From the NCBI RefSeq assembly GCF_001866075.3, contig NZ_CP063356.1, positions 2,966,164-3,030,163 of the forward strand: a stretch of DNA of 64,000 nt, in the 5' to 3' direction. Under the pieces are notes generated by a model. That model worked only from the letters and a program-made list of their open reading frames with translations. It did not search any database and was not told the DNA's origin. The position numbers and the translations under genes are program-made. Source of the stretch: Anaerobacillus isosaccharinicus (GTDB taxonomy: Bacteria; Bacillota; Bacilli; Bacillales; Anaerobacillaceae). The stretch's first letter is position 1. Each line of letters opens with the position of its first letter. Shown here piece by piece: positions 37,079 through 45,650 of this stretch.

Positions 37079-37819
37079 ATGAGATTAGAGGGAAAAGTAG
37101 CTATCGTTACTGGTGGCGGAAGTGGAATTGGGAGAGAAACAGTTCTTAGATTTGTAAGTGAAGGTGCAAAAGTCATGATCGCCGATATCGATTATATTGG
37201 TGGAGAAGAAACTTTAACGATGGTTGAGGCAAAAGGTGGCGACGCACTATTTCAACAAGTAGAAGTTTCTAAAAAGCAAAGTGTTGACGATATGGTCAAT
37301 ACTACGATAAATATTTTTGGGAAAGTTGATATTTTAATAAATAATGCAGGCGTTACAAACGATAAAATGCTAGGCGCAATGACACCAAGAGATTGGTACA
37401 GTGTTGTTGATGTAAACTTAACAGGGGTTTTATTTTGTACCCAAGCTGTCATGCCATATATGATAGAACAAGGTGGCGGGACAATTATTAACGCTTCTTC
37501 AATTGCTGGTATTTATGGCAATATAGGTCAAACAAATTACGCAGCTACAAAGGCTGGGATTATTGGCATGACAAAAACATGGGCAAAAGAATTAGGTAGC
37601 AAAGGAATAACGGTAAATGCGGTAGCACCCGGTGTTATTGAAACAAATATGATTAGTTCTATACCAGCAGAAGTTGGTAACAAAATGAAAGAAATGATCC
37701 CACTCAAGCGACTAGGTAAACCAGAAGATGTGGCAAATGCTTATCTTTTCTTAGCTTCTGATGAAGCAAATTTTATTAATGGAACGGTTCTCCATGTAGA
37801 TGGCGGAATGGTTATTTAA
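37079..37819 (+). CDS. Short-chain dehydrogenase/reductase, FabG-like
   Basis: A 246-residue classical SDR with cofactor motif TGGGSGIG (about 12-19), NNAG, catalytic Ser in NASSIAG and YAATK with the catalytic Tyr and Lys. NADPH preference is not clear: the acidic IADID after strand 2 suggests NAD(H). It resembles 3-oxoacyl-ACP or acetoacetyl-CoA reductases. It is not in a fatty-acid gene cluster; it lies 19 nt after the YtkA-like gene. Confidence 0.88.
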   Translation: MRLEGKVAIVTGGGSGIGRETVLRFVSEGAKVMIADIDYIGGEETLTMVEAKGGDALFQQVEVSKKQSVDDMVNTTINIFGKVDILINNAGVTNDKMLGAMTPRDWYSVVDVNLTGVLFCTQAVMPYMIEQGGGTIINASSIAGIYGNIGQTNYAATKAGIIGMTKTWAKELGSKGITVNAVAPGVIETNMISSIPAEVGNKMKEMIPLKRLGKPEDVANAYLFLASDEANFINGTVLHVDGGMVI

Positions 37820-37914
37820 AGTAAGGAGTAAGGAAGACTTAAAAGTTTGAGTTCACCTCAGTAATGATCCTATTTTTTATGGGTTGATAAATCCTGAAAG
37901 ATAGGAAGTGGGGT

Positions 37915-37940
37915 GACTCTATCACTTTTGAGTCTTTTTT
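37915..37940 (+). terminator. Terminator after the fabG-like gene
   Basis: GACTC (37915-37919) pairs with GAGTC (37930-37934), with a run of T to 37940. Confidence 0.65.
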
Positions 37941-38057
37941 ATTAAATTTTTGGATGAAAATTAATAAAAATGTGATTAATACCATAGATAATTCGCCAAA
38001 TTCTGATAAAATATTAACATATATGATGATCATATGAGATTAAATCTTTTTACATAT

Positions 38058-38071
38058 TGAAAGCGTTCTAA
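38058..38071 (+). promoter_or_regulatory. Possible catabolite-responsive (cre) site
   Basis: TGAAAGCGTTCTAA matches the CcpA cre core (TGAAANCGNTN) and lies 19 nt before the transducer ATG. Only partial agreement with the full consensus. Confidence 0.35.
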
Positions 38072-38089
38072 TATGGGGGGGCATAAAAA

Positions 38090-38965
38090 ATGAAAAATTT
38101 ATTAACAGATGAGTTTGCGCAACATATATGTCAAATAGTGAGTGAAGAAACAGGTTATCGCTTAATTTTTGTTAATAAAGAAGGAACGATTTTTGCAGCT
38201 TATGATCGTGAACGGATTGGTGATCATCATTCCGTAGGGAAAAAGGTCATGGACGGAGTTATTGCTGAAGGGGTTGTTACAAAAGAACAAGCTGAAAAAC
38301 TTAAAGAGAAAATGGGGGATAGTGCACCACGACCCGGTATTAATTTGCCGGTTATTTATAAAGGAGAGCGTTTAGCAAATTTAGGGGTTGGTGGAGATCC
38401 TGATGCAATTCGGCCAATCTTAGGTTTAACACGAAGAACGATTTCTCTTTACTTGGAGAATAAAGAAACCTTAGATCATTTAACAAGCACAATCGAATCG
38501 ATTAATGGAAATTTACAAGAGATGTTACAAAAAACAGAAGAAGTTACGACAGGTGCAAGGGAAGTAGAAAAATCAACAGTTAAAACGCAAGATACGACAG
38601 AAGCCTCTATTGAAAAGGTAAAAAGCATGGCTGAAGTTATCAATATTATTAAACAGGTGAGTAGCCAAAGTAAAATACTTGGATTAAATGCAGGTATAGA
38701 AGCTGCTAGAGTCGGACAAGCTGGGCTAGGCTTTGCTGTAGTTGCAAAGGAAATACGAAAACTTGCAACTGAAAGTGAGAGTTCAATTAGCCATGTTAGT
38801 GGAATTTTAGAAGAAATACAGGGGATATTTCAAACAATCCAAGAACAGGTAGAGACCAATACAGCCATTATCGAGGAACAAACAAGCTCAATGTTTGAAA
38901 TGGAGCATTTAATAGGTGTCGTTGAGAAAGCGATGACCGATTTAGTAGCGTACGCGAAGAAGTAG
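38090..38965 (+). CDS. Soluble chemotaxis-type transducer with sugar-diacid sensor domain
   Basis: A 291-residue protein with no membrane segments. The first ~125 residues resemble the CdaR-type putative sugar-diacid recognition domain (LTDEFAQHICQIVSEETGYR, GINLPVIYKGERLANLGVGGDP). The rest is a short MCP signalling hairpin with SQSKILGLNAGIEAARVGQAGLGFAVVAKEIRKLA. The tip differs from the usual [18 protein letters not shown], so CheA/CheW coupling may be altered. The layout resembles the short soluble transducer YfmS of Bacillus subtilis. Strong GGGGGG site upstream. Confidence 0.82.
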   Translation: MKNLLTDEFAQHICQIVSEETGYRLIFVNKEGTIFAAYDRERIGDHHSVGKKVMDGVIAEGVVTKEQAEKLKEKMGDSAPRPGINLPVIYKGERLANLGVGGDPDAIRPILGLTRRTISLYLENKETLDHLTSTIESINGNLQEMLQKTEEVTTGAREVEKSTVKTQDTTEASIEKVKSMAEVINIIKQVSSQSKILGLNAGIEAARVGQAGLGFAVVAKEIRKLATESESSISHVSGILEEIQGIFQTIQEQVETNTAIIEEQTSSMFEMEHLIGVVEKAMTDLVAYAKK

Positions 38966-38966
38966 T

Positions 38967-39067
38967 GTAGAATGTAGAATGTAGAATGTAGAATGTAGAA
39001 TGTAGAATGTAGAATGTAACGTTTTAGCACTTTAAAGCGTTATCCATTCCTTTTACATTCTACATTT
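38967..39067. repeat. Seven-copy GTAGAAT array with a short inverted partner
   Basis: Seven perfect tandem GTAGAAT units (38967-39015) begin two bases after the transducer stop codon. A short complementary copy, TTACATTCTACATT, lies at 39053-39066, so the transcript can fold back. Confidence 0.9.
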
Positions 39068-39176
39068 TGTTTTCAAATCAAAAATAAAGTTCTATTTCCT
39101 CCCCGTTTATCTAAACTTATAAAGGAGACTTTGTCCTAGAAGGGCAAGCTTAGCTGTTTAGATGGAGGGGAAAGAA

Positions 39177-40442
39177 ATGAAAAAAGTATTTTTTTCAGTG
39201 CTAATCATTTATTTACTGTATGCAGTTACGATGTCATCGTATTTATTTCTAGTTGATACACCATTGCCTGAGGCGTATATCGGAACCGAAGCAGACCCTA
39301 ATACGTTTATGAATGAGGAACAACTGATTCTTTCAACAGATTTTTCAAAGTGGAGAAATGTGCTTTATTTTGTCCATACACCTTTCGAATGGCTAATTTA
39401 TTTATTCGTCATATGCTTTGGAATTAGCCAATTTTTTGCAAGATGGTCAAAACAATTGATTAAGTTCAAGTTTTTTCAGACCGCTTTATACGTCATTCTT
39501 TTATCTTGTCTAAGCTTCCTAATAACGTTTCCGATAAAATATGTTGCCTACTCAATTAGTAAACAGTATGGCATTTCAATTCAAACGTTTGAGAGCTGGA
39601 TGAAGGATAATTTAATTGGTTTTTGGATTGAAGCGCTTCTTTTAACGGTTGTTGTTTATGTGATCATGTACTTGATTTCAAAAAGTCCAAAAAGATGGTG
39701 GCTATATACGTGGCTTCTATCTATTCCATTTACTTTATTTTTAATGTTTATACAACCTGTAGTAATCGACCCTCTCTATAATGAGTTTTACCCAATTCAA
39801 GATAAAGAGTTGGAAGAGGAAATTTTGCAATTAGCAAATCAAGTAGATATCCCAGCTGACCGTGTATACGAAGTAAAAATGTCGGAAAAGACAAATGCCT
39901 TAAATGCGTATGTCACGGGGATCGGTAGTAATTTACGTATTGTTTTATGGGATACTACCCTAATGAGCCTAAGTAAAGAAGAAGTATTATTTGTAATGGC
40001 TCATGAAATGGGTCACTACGATTTAAATCATCTCAAACAATTATTGATTGGCATGATTGCCCTGTCTTTTGTAGGTTTATTTATTACGAGTAAGCTTTAT
40101 CAATTCACAATTAATAATGTTGGTAAACAATTAAATTTAAAGCGTAATGAGATGGCAGCAATACCAATCATATTATTAATATTATCTTTATTAAGCTTTA
40201 CTACGAGTCCTATGTCAAATGCAATATCAAGAGCCTATGAATATCAAGCAGACCGTTACGCAATTGATCTGACAGATGAGCCAGATGCAGCAGTTGCTAC
40301 CTTCCACAAATTATCGGTAGAAGGGTTAGCAGATGTAAACCCACCAACGATTGTAAAGCTCTTTAGATACACTCACCCGCCGATGGTGGAGAGAATTACT
40401 CATATAAGAGAATATCGTAATGAGATTGATAAAACTAAATAA
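39177..40442 (+). CDS. M48-family Ste24-type membrane zinc metalloprotease
   Basis: About 421 residues from ATG 39177 behind GGAGGGG. It has several N-terminal membrane segments, the zinc motif HEMGH (near residue 275), a further pair of spans and the third ligand region AYEYQADRYA. The NALNAYVTG motif before HExxH is typical of Ste24/CAAX-prenyl-protease-like proteins. It corresponds to Bacillus YhfN-type proteins. It probably acts in membrane protein quality control. Confidence 0.9.
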   Translation: MKKVFFSVLIIYLLYAVTMSSYLFLVDTPLPEAYIGTEADPNTFMNEEQLILSTDFSKWRNVLYFVHTPFEWLIYLFVICFGISQFFARWSKQLIKFKFFQTALYVILLSCLSFLITFPIKYVAYSISKQYGISIQTFESWMKDNLIGFWIEALLLTVVVYVIMYLISKSPKRWWLYTWLLSIPFTLFLMFIQPVVIDPLYNEFYPIQDKELEEEILQLANQVDIPADRVYEVKMSEKTNALNAYVTGIGSNLRIVLWDTTLMSLSKEEVLFVMAHEMGHYDLNHLKQLLIGMIALSFVGLFITSKLYQFTINNVGKQLNLKRNEMAAIPIILLILSLLSFTTSPMSNAISRAYEYQADRYAIDLTDEPDAAVATFHKLSVEGLADVNPPTIVKLFRYTHPPMVERITHIREYRNEIDKTK

Positions 40443-40455
40443 ATTGGAGAATGTC

Positions 40456-40495
40456 CAAAAGTGCCAGCTCTTTTATAGAGTTTGGCACTTTCTTT
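40456..40495. terminator. Terminator between the protease and EamA genes
   Basis: AAAGTGCCA (40458-40466) pairs with TGGCACTTT (40483-40491), with inner CTC/GAG pairing. It can serve both convergent genes. Confidence 0.75.
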
Positions 40496-41354
40496 CGTTT
40501 GTTTCGAGAACTTTTTTTGGTTTTTCTTGGACAAAGAGAACAGCTAATAAAATACTAATAATACCGATCAACTGCCAAGTCGTTAATAAATCACCAAATA
40601 GGAAAATTCCGATACACGTTGCAACTACGGGTTCGATTGTCGCTGAAATTGAAGCTCTACTCGTTTCTACTTTCTCTAATCCTTTTGTGTATAGCAAGTA
40701 AGCTAAAACAGTGGGGAACAATCCAAGGCTAATTCCATAACTCCAAAATGGGATTGCTGTCAGTAAATTTTCATTCTGCCAAAGGCCACTTACAGGTAGA
40801 AGAGCTACACTAGCAAAGATAAACGTATAGGCAGTTACAGTTTGTGAATCATACTTGGCTAAAGCATATTTACCAAAAATACTATAAAGCGCATAACCAA
40901 GCCCAGAGCCTAAACCAACGACAACACCGAACAAACTGATCTTTGACTGATCTAGGGGGAATAAACCAATAACAAGAGTGCAGCCCATTAATGTTAAGAA
41001 TAATGCCAGTAGTTTTCGATTTGTGAGCCATTCTTTAAATAGTATCCTTGAAATGATCGTTACAAAGGCTGGACCAGTATAAAGAAGAACAGCTGCAACA
41101 GAAAGGGAAGTCTCTTGAATGGCAGTGAAAAAGCACCAATTAAAAAAAACAATTGAAAAAATTCCTGTTCCGATGAAATATTTATAATCTTGTTTTTGAA
41201 TTTTTAATAAAGAAGGGTTTTTTATTAGTAAAATAACTAGCAAAATTATTGCAGCGAATGTCACCCTTACAGTTACGACTTGTAATGGAGTTAATCCATA
41301 TTCATATAATCCTTGAACAAAAAAGCCAATTGTCCCCCATAACGCTGCTCCCAT
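40473..41354 (-). CDS. EamA/DMT-family transporter, N-terminus frameshifted at an A7 tract
   Basis: A membrane protein with ten predicted spans in two EamA repeats, beginning in frame with MGAALWGTIGFFVQG. No ribosome binding site precedes this ATG. Just upstream, in another frame, ATG 41385 follows AAAGGA and runs into a seven-A tract (T run 41375-41381 on the plus strand). With six A the product would start MEKTAYIFIVMGAALWG, which looks like a complete first span. So the gene is either frameshifted, rescued by slippage, or affected by a sequencing error. Likely a metabolite or drug exporter. It sits next to the IS110 element. Confidence 0.8.
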   Translation of the reverse strand: MGAALWGTIGFFVQGLYEYGLTPLQVVTVRVTFAAIILLVILLIKNPSLLKIQKQDYKYFIGTGIFSIVFFNWCFFTAIQETSLSVAAVLLYTGPAFVTIISRILFKEWLTNRKLLALFLTLMGCTLVIGLFPLDQSKISLFGVVVGLGSGLGYALYSIFGKYALAKYDSQTVTAYTFIFASVALLPVSGLWQNENLLTAIPFWSYGISLGLFPTVLAYLLYTKGLEKVETSRASISATIEPVVATCIGIFLFGDLLTTWQLIGIISILLAVLFVQEKPKKVLETNERKCQTL

Positions 41355-41410
41355 AACAATAAATATGTAAGCTGTTTTTTTCCATATTTATATCCATTCC
41401 TTTCGCTTCG

Positions 41411-41688
41411 CTCAAGGCACAAAACGTAATGAAACAGGTTTGCCTCGAGCATTATTTTGGCAAATATAGAGCCATAGGGATACCAATTAACTACAAATCA
41501 CGCGGAGGTGAGTGGGCTGCTTCAGTAGTGGAGTGACCGCATATTTATATGTGTAGATTGCCTTTCCAAGCACAAATAAGTGTGACTTAGAGCACGCAGA
41601 CTTATCTTTGTATAAACATTACTCGTTTATTGCTGGGCAATCAGTCAATGTTGTCTATCCCTACAATTCTTGTAAAGGAGTTTTCCCT
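41411..41688 (+). ncRNA. Candidate bridge RNA region of IS110
   Basis: The noncoding left end contains a hairpin, CTCAAGGCA (41411-41419) with TGCCTCGAG (41441-41449), and a larger stem-loop closed by GCGG (about 41502) and CCGC (about 41537) with G-rich internal segments. In IS110-group elements the region before the transposase encodes the RNA that pairs with target and donor DNA. The guide loops were not assigned. Confidence 0.45.
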
Positions 41689-42930
41689 ATGGCTTTAAAA
41701 ATTGTTTACCCTATTTGTTGTGGTATTGATGTCCACAAAACGTTTGTAGTAGCTTGTATTGCTTCTACCGCCAAAGGCGTGACATCTTACAAACGCCATC
41801 GCTTTTCAACCTATACCAAAGGGTTAATGGAGCTGTCACAATGGCTTTGTGAAAATGAATGCAAAGATGTTTGTATGGAATCGACCGGGAAATACTGGAT
41901 TCCTGTGTTTAATATACTAGAAGATTCCTGTAACATCACATTAGCACATCCAAAATACGTCAAGGCAATCCGTGGTAAAAAGACGGATAAAAAAGATGCA
42001 AAATGGATCGCTGATTTATTTAAGCATGACCTTGTAGCTGGAAGCTTTATGCCACCACTGGAGATTAGGCAACTTCGTGACCTTATGCGTTATCGCTTCA
42101 AGCTCACTAATTTTATGTCTAGTGAGAAAAATCGTCTTCAAAACAGTTTAACCGTGTCTAACATTCAACTAAGCAATATTGTTTCGGATACCTTCGGCAA
42201 AAGCTCCATGAACATTATTGAAAAGTTATTACACAATCCATTAGACACTTCGTTTGATTTAGAACCTTTAGTTCATGGCTCCATGAAACATAAACTTCCT
42301 GAATTGGAGCTCGCTATTGATGGATACATAACTCCTGAACAGGCTGAAAAATTAAAGGTCATTAAACAACATTATGAAGACCTTGGGTCGCGTAAAGCTG
42401 ACCTAGAAAAAATTATTCTTTCTCTTGCCGCGTCCTACACAGAAGAAATCAATTTAATCTTAACTGTTCCGTCTTTTAAAAACATCTTTTCTGCCATTGC
42501 CGTGGTATCTGAAATAGGTGTCAATATGGACGTGTTTCTGACAGCTAAGCATCTGTGCTCCTGGGCAGGACTTACACCCACAAATAATGAGAGTGCCGGT
42601 AAGAAAAAGTCAGTAAGAATTTCGAGAGCTGGATGTTACATAAAACCACTTTTAGTGCAATGTGCTACCTCTGTAGTTAAAAGTGAAAAGCACCCAGAAA
42701 TTCGAAACCGTTACTTAAAACTTAAAAGACGCCGTGGTCACAAACGAGCAATTATTGCGATTGCACGAATGCTTTTAACAGCTATCTACAATATTCTCAA
42801 AAAGAAAGAAGCATATAACGCTGAATTATATATAAAATCCGATGTTTTTCCAGTAACCCGTGAAATCACGGTAGAACAAGCGATTTTACTAGCTAAAAAT
42901 CATGGTTACCATGTGCTAGCTGCACCTTGA
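41689..42930 (+). CDS. IS110-family transposase (DEDD recombinase)
   Basis: 413 residues from ATG 41689 behind AAAGGAG. The RuvC-like N-terminal domain shows GIDVHK, CMESTGKYW and KTDKKDAKWIADL. The C-terminal Tnp20 domain has CSWAGLTPTNNESAGKKKSVRIS with the conserved Ser region. A longer frame from 41608 has no ribosome binding site. The gene is intact. Confidence 0.94.
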   Translation: MALKIVYPICCGIDVHKTFVVACIASTAKGVTSYKRHRFSTYTKGLMELSQWLCENECKDVCMESTGKYWIPVFNILEDSCNITLAHPKYVKAIRGKKTDKKDAKWIADLFKHDLVAGSFMPPLEIRQLRDLMRYRFKLTNFMSSEKNRLQNSLTVSNIQLSNIVSDTFGKSSMNIIEKLLHNPLDTSFDLEPLVHGSMKHKLPELELAIDGYITPEQAEKLKVIKQHYEDLGSRKADLEKIILSLAASYTEEINLILTVPSFKNIFSAIAVVSEIGVNMDVFLTAKHLCSWAGLTPTNNESAGKKKSVRISRAGCYIKPLLVQCATSVVKSEKHPEIRNRYLKLKRRRGHKRAIIAIARMLLTAIYNILKKKEAYNAELYIKSDVFPVTREITVEQAILLAKNHGYHVLAAP

Positions 42931-43060
42931 TCAACCCCAAATGAATATTTTTTAAAAATCACTATTTGGTGGTTTATTTGTCATGCTCTTTTTTTGGAAT
43001 GGTGGTTACACAAGTTATTTCAGACTTCACCTCTTACTAAATGTACCATAGAACGATATA

Positions 43061-43092
43061 AAAAAAAACAGATCGTAATTGATCTGTTTTTT
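43061..43092. terminator. Terminator of the radical SAM gene
   Basis: AAAAAACAGATC pairs with GATCTGTTTTTT (43081-43092) around GTAATT. It is symmetric and follows the minus-strand gene. Confidence 0.85.
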
Positions 43093-43099
43093 AGTCAAT

Positions 43100-44857
43100 C
43101 TAATTTACAATTTTATTTAAATCTTTCAGTAAATATGGTCGACTCTTAAGTTCCTTTGGATCAAAATAAGTGATAAGCAAAGAAGGGTGTTGTTTCACTT
43201 CTTTTGTATTGAAGTATAGCTCCAAATCAAATGGAATGACTTCAATCATCGTATGCTTAAAAAGATCTTTTACTGTAAGTTCAAGCTCATGAAAGTCACC
43301 TGAAACAAGTTGGTTATTTTCAGCAACAAACTCAAGAAATTTTGTTTGCTTTTCTTTTGTTAAGGTAAAGTTCCACCATGTTTTTCGTGGTTTATGTTTA
43401 TGATTTAAGAAGAAATCGTAAATCATAAATCCTTTGATAAGTTCGAGATTTGCCGTTTCACGTGCTTTTAGGAATTGCTCGAGGCGAAGGAATAATTCTT
43501 CTAGCTGGTGACCGATTTTCGACCATCCTTGGTCGTCCCAGAAGTCTCCAAACTCTTGGAAAAAATCGTAGGGAGATTCAAATTCAGTATCAATTAGATA
43601 TTCAATCGTATGATCCATACGATGGTCATTCCAATATTTCTCTAAGATATCTTCGACTCGTTTAATTCGAATAATCTCAGAAAAAGAAAGGATGTCATTC
43701 TTTAAAATTTCATAAGGTGAGTTGTCCATATAGACATATCCATATTGTTCTGCCTGGCTTCGTAAGCCTGTCCCGCGAAGCATTTTTAAAAATCCTAATT
43801 GAAGTTCCTCAGGCCGCATCTCAAATACATCATTAAACGTCTTTTTAAATGAATCATAATTTTCCTCAGGCAGTCCAGCAATTAAGTCGAGATGCTGATC
43901 AATCTTGCCTCCTTCTTTAATCATTCGAACTGTTCTAGATAGTTTTTCAAAATTTTGTTTTCGCATGACAAGCTCATTTGTTGCATCGTTTGTAGATTGG
44001 ACGCCAATTTCAAATCGAAAGACACCTGGTGGTGCGTGAGTGTTAAGGAATTCTAAAACTTCAGGCCGCATAATATCAGCAGTGATTTCAAACTGGAACA
44101 CACAGCCTTGATGATGATCAATCAGAAATTGAAAGATTTCTAGTGCATAGTTGCGTCTAATATTAAAGGTCCGGTCGATAAATTTAATCAATTTAGCACC
44201 ATTATCTATTAAGTAAAGTAAATCTGACTTTACTCTTTCAATATCAAAATAACGGACACCTACCTCAACAGAAGATAAACAAAAAGAGCAACTAAAAGGA
44301 CAGCCACGACTAGTTTCAAAATAAACAATTCGTTTATTTAAATCTTTTTTATCTTCTTGAAACCTATAGGCTGTTGGAATCGTATTTAATTTTAGATTAG
44401 GTCTTGGCGGATTTACAATAATCTCCTTACCTTTACGGTAACTAGTACCAAAAACGAGATGATACTTTTGTTCACCGGCAATTTCATCTAACAAATGTTT
44501 AAAAGTTTCTTCACCTTCGTTAAATACAACGAAATCTACTTCAGGAACTTTTTCCATCCAATATGGGATATCAAAAGATACTTCAGGACCACCTAAAACA
44601 ATGTTCAGTTCTGGTTTTACCTTTTTTAGCATTTTTACGATTTCAATTGTTTTTTCGATGTTCCAGATGTAGCAACTAAAGCCGATAACATCAGCATTTT
44701 TATCATAGAGATCCGTCACGATATTAAGAGATGGATCCTTAATCGTATATTCTCTTATTTCCACATTATAATCAGCTTCTGTATATGCTTTTAAGAGCCG
44801 AAGGGAAAGGGCCGTATGAATATATTTAGCATTTAAAGTTGTTAGTACAATTTTCAA
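43100..44857 (-). CDS. B12-binding radical SAM protein (DUF4080 type)
   Basis: 585 residues from TTG 44857 behind GAGGG. An N-terminal cobalamin-binding Rossmann domain (VLTTLNAKYIHTALSLRLL, GFSCYIWN, GGPEVS) is followed by a radical SAM core with RGCPFSCSFC (CxxxCxxC for the 4Fe-4S cluster) and GVQSTN, and a C-terminal helical extension of about 200 residues. Such proteins methylate or rearrange unactivated carbon or phosphorus centres; the substrate is unknown. It depends on cobalamin, like the mutase in this window. Confidence 0.9.
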   Translation of the reverse strand: MKIVLTTLNAKYIHTALSLRLLKAYTEADYNVEIREYTIKDPSLNIVTDLYDKNADVIGFSCYIWNIEKTIEIVKMLKKVKPELNIVLGGPEVSFDIPYWMEKVPEVDFVVFNEGEETFKHLLDEIAGEQKYHLVFGTSYRKGKEIIVNPPRPNLKLNTIPTAYRFQEDKKDLNKRIVYFETSRGCPFSCSFCLSSVEVGVRYFDIERVKSDLLYLIDNGAKLIKFIDRTFNIRRNYALEIFQFLIDHHQGCVFQFEITADIMRPEVLEFLNTHAPPGVFRFEIGVQSTNDATNELVMRKQNFEKLSRTVRMIKEGGKIDQHLDLIAGLPEENYDSFKKTFNDVFEMRPEELQLGFLKMLRGTGLRSQAEQYGYVYMDNSPYEILKNDILSFSEIIRIKRVEDILEKYWNDHRMDHTIEYLIDTEFESPYDFFQEFGDFWDDQGWSKIGHQLEELFLRLEQFLKARETANLELIKGFMIYDFFLNHKHKPRKTWWNFTLTKEKQTKFLEFVAENNQLVSGDFHELELTVKDLFKHTMIEVIPFDLELYFNTKEVKQHPSLLITYFDPKELKSRPYLLKDLNKIVN

Positions 44858-45020
44858 AAATAATCCCTCAATTCGTTAATAATAACACAATCGTATTTTA
44901 ACATAAAAATGAAAATTATTTGTCTAATATCATCATAACCATGAAAGGGAGGTGTTAACAAAAAGGTTTTTAAGTTTTTGGAGCGAATATCTTAAACATA
45001 GCGGATAGAGGAGTAAAGTA

Positions 45021-45224
45021 ATGAAAAGGATAAAGGCGCTTTTGCTATTTTTAATGGTTTTATTCCAAATATTAACGTTTATTTATTTTTTTATTAACGT
45101 TGTTACTGCCTTTTATTTAATTGCTTTTAATGTTTTATGTTTTATTTTGTTAATGGTTATAGTAATCATGGAAAGAGTAAAAGAGAAAAGAGAGGAAGAT
45201 GACGATGATTATAGCAACTACTGA
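45021..45224 (+). CDS. Small two-span membrane protein preceding ybjQ
   Basis: 67 residues: two hydrophobic segments (about 5-27 and 31-50) and a charged C-terminal tail (KEKREEDDDD). Its end overlaps the ybjQ-type gene by 20 nt, and the ybjQ ribosome binding site lies in its coding sequence, so the pair is likely translated in a coupled way. Family not recognised. Confidence 0.65.
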   Translation: MKRIKALLLFLMVLFQILTFIYFFINVVTAFYLIAFNVLCFILLMVIVIMERVKEKREEDDDDYSNY

Positions 45225-45519
45225 AAATGTACCAGGGAAAAAAGTTGTGGCTTACAAAGGATTTGTGAAAGGAAGTACGATCCAAGCAAAGCATATTGGT
45301 AGTGATATATTGGCTGGTCTGAAAAATATTGTTGGTGGCGAAATCAAGGAGTATTCTGAGATGATGGACAAAGCCAGAAAAGTAGCGATTAGCCGAATGG
45401 TAAAGGATGCAGAAGGTCTAGGCGCTAACGCGATTATAGCAGTACGATTACAAACTTCTGGTGTTATGAATGGTGCAGCAGAAATTGTTGCTTACGGCAC
45501 AGCCGTAACTGTTGAGTAG
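45205..45519 (+). CDS. YbjQ/UPF0145-family protein
   Basis: About 104 residues from ATG 45205 (ATG 45199 is also in frame). Typical elements are VVAYKGFVKGSTI, GGEIKEYSEMM, AISRMVKDAEGLGANAIIAVR and YGTAVTV. The family forms pentamers and has been proposed to bind heavy metals; function is not settled. The TAG stop is the first three bases of a 12-copy heptamer array. Confidence 0.88.
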   Translation: MIIATTENVPGKKVVAYKGFVKGSTIQAKHIGSDILAGLKNIVGGEIKEYSEMMDKARKVAISRMVKDAEGLGANAIIAVRLQTSGVMNGAAEIVAYGTAVTVE

Positions 45520-45600
45520 AATGTAGAATGTAGAATGTAGAATGTAGAATGTAGAATGTAGAATGTAGAATGTAGAATGTAGAATGTAGAATGTAGAATG
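45517..45600. repeat. Twelve-copy TAGAATG array
   Basis: Twelve perfect tandem TAGAATG units (84 bp). The first TAG is the stop codon of the ybjQ-type gene. This is the longest array in the window. Confidence 0.95.
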
Positions 45601-45601
45601 T

Positions 45602-45630
45602 AGACCTTTGTGAAGTATTCACAAAGGTCT
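45602..45630. terminator. Perfect hairpin between ybjQ and the acetyltransferase gene
   Basis: AGACCTTTGTGAA (45602-45614) and TTCACAAAGGTCT (45618-45630) form a 13-bp stem with a 3-nt loop. The T run is short (TTTC), so termination strength is uncertain. The two flanking genes are convergent. Confidence 0.65.
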
Positions 45631-45650
45631 TTCATAATTCATAATTCAAT

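Larger units (their letters stand above)
41400..43040 (+). mobile_element. IS110-family insertion sequence (ends approximate)
   Basis: A DEDD transposase gene with about 290 bases of structured noncoding DNA before it and about 100 after it. IS110 elements usually lack clear inverted repeats and target duplications, so the exact ends could not be set. The left noncoding region is of the size used for a bridge RNA. Confidence 0.7.

Noticed and set aside
38967-39015. Heptamer array as an attachment site or IS end
   Set aside because: It is a pure tandem repeat found at several sites with different flanks, without integrase gene or target duplication.
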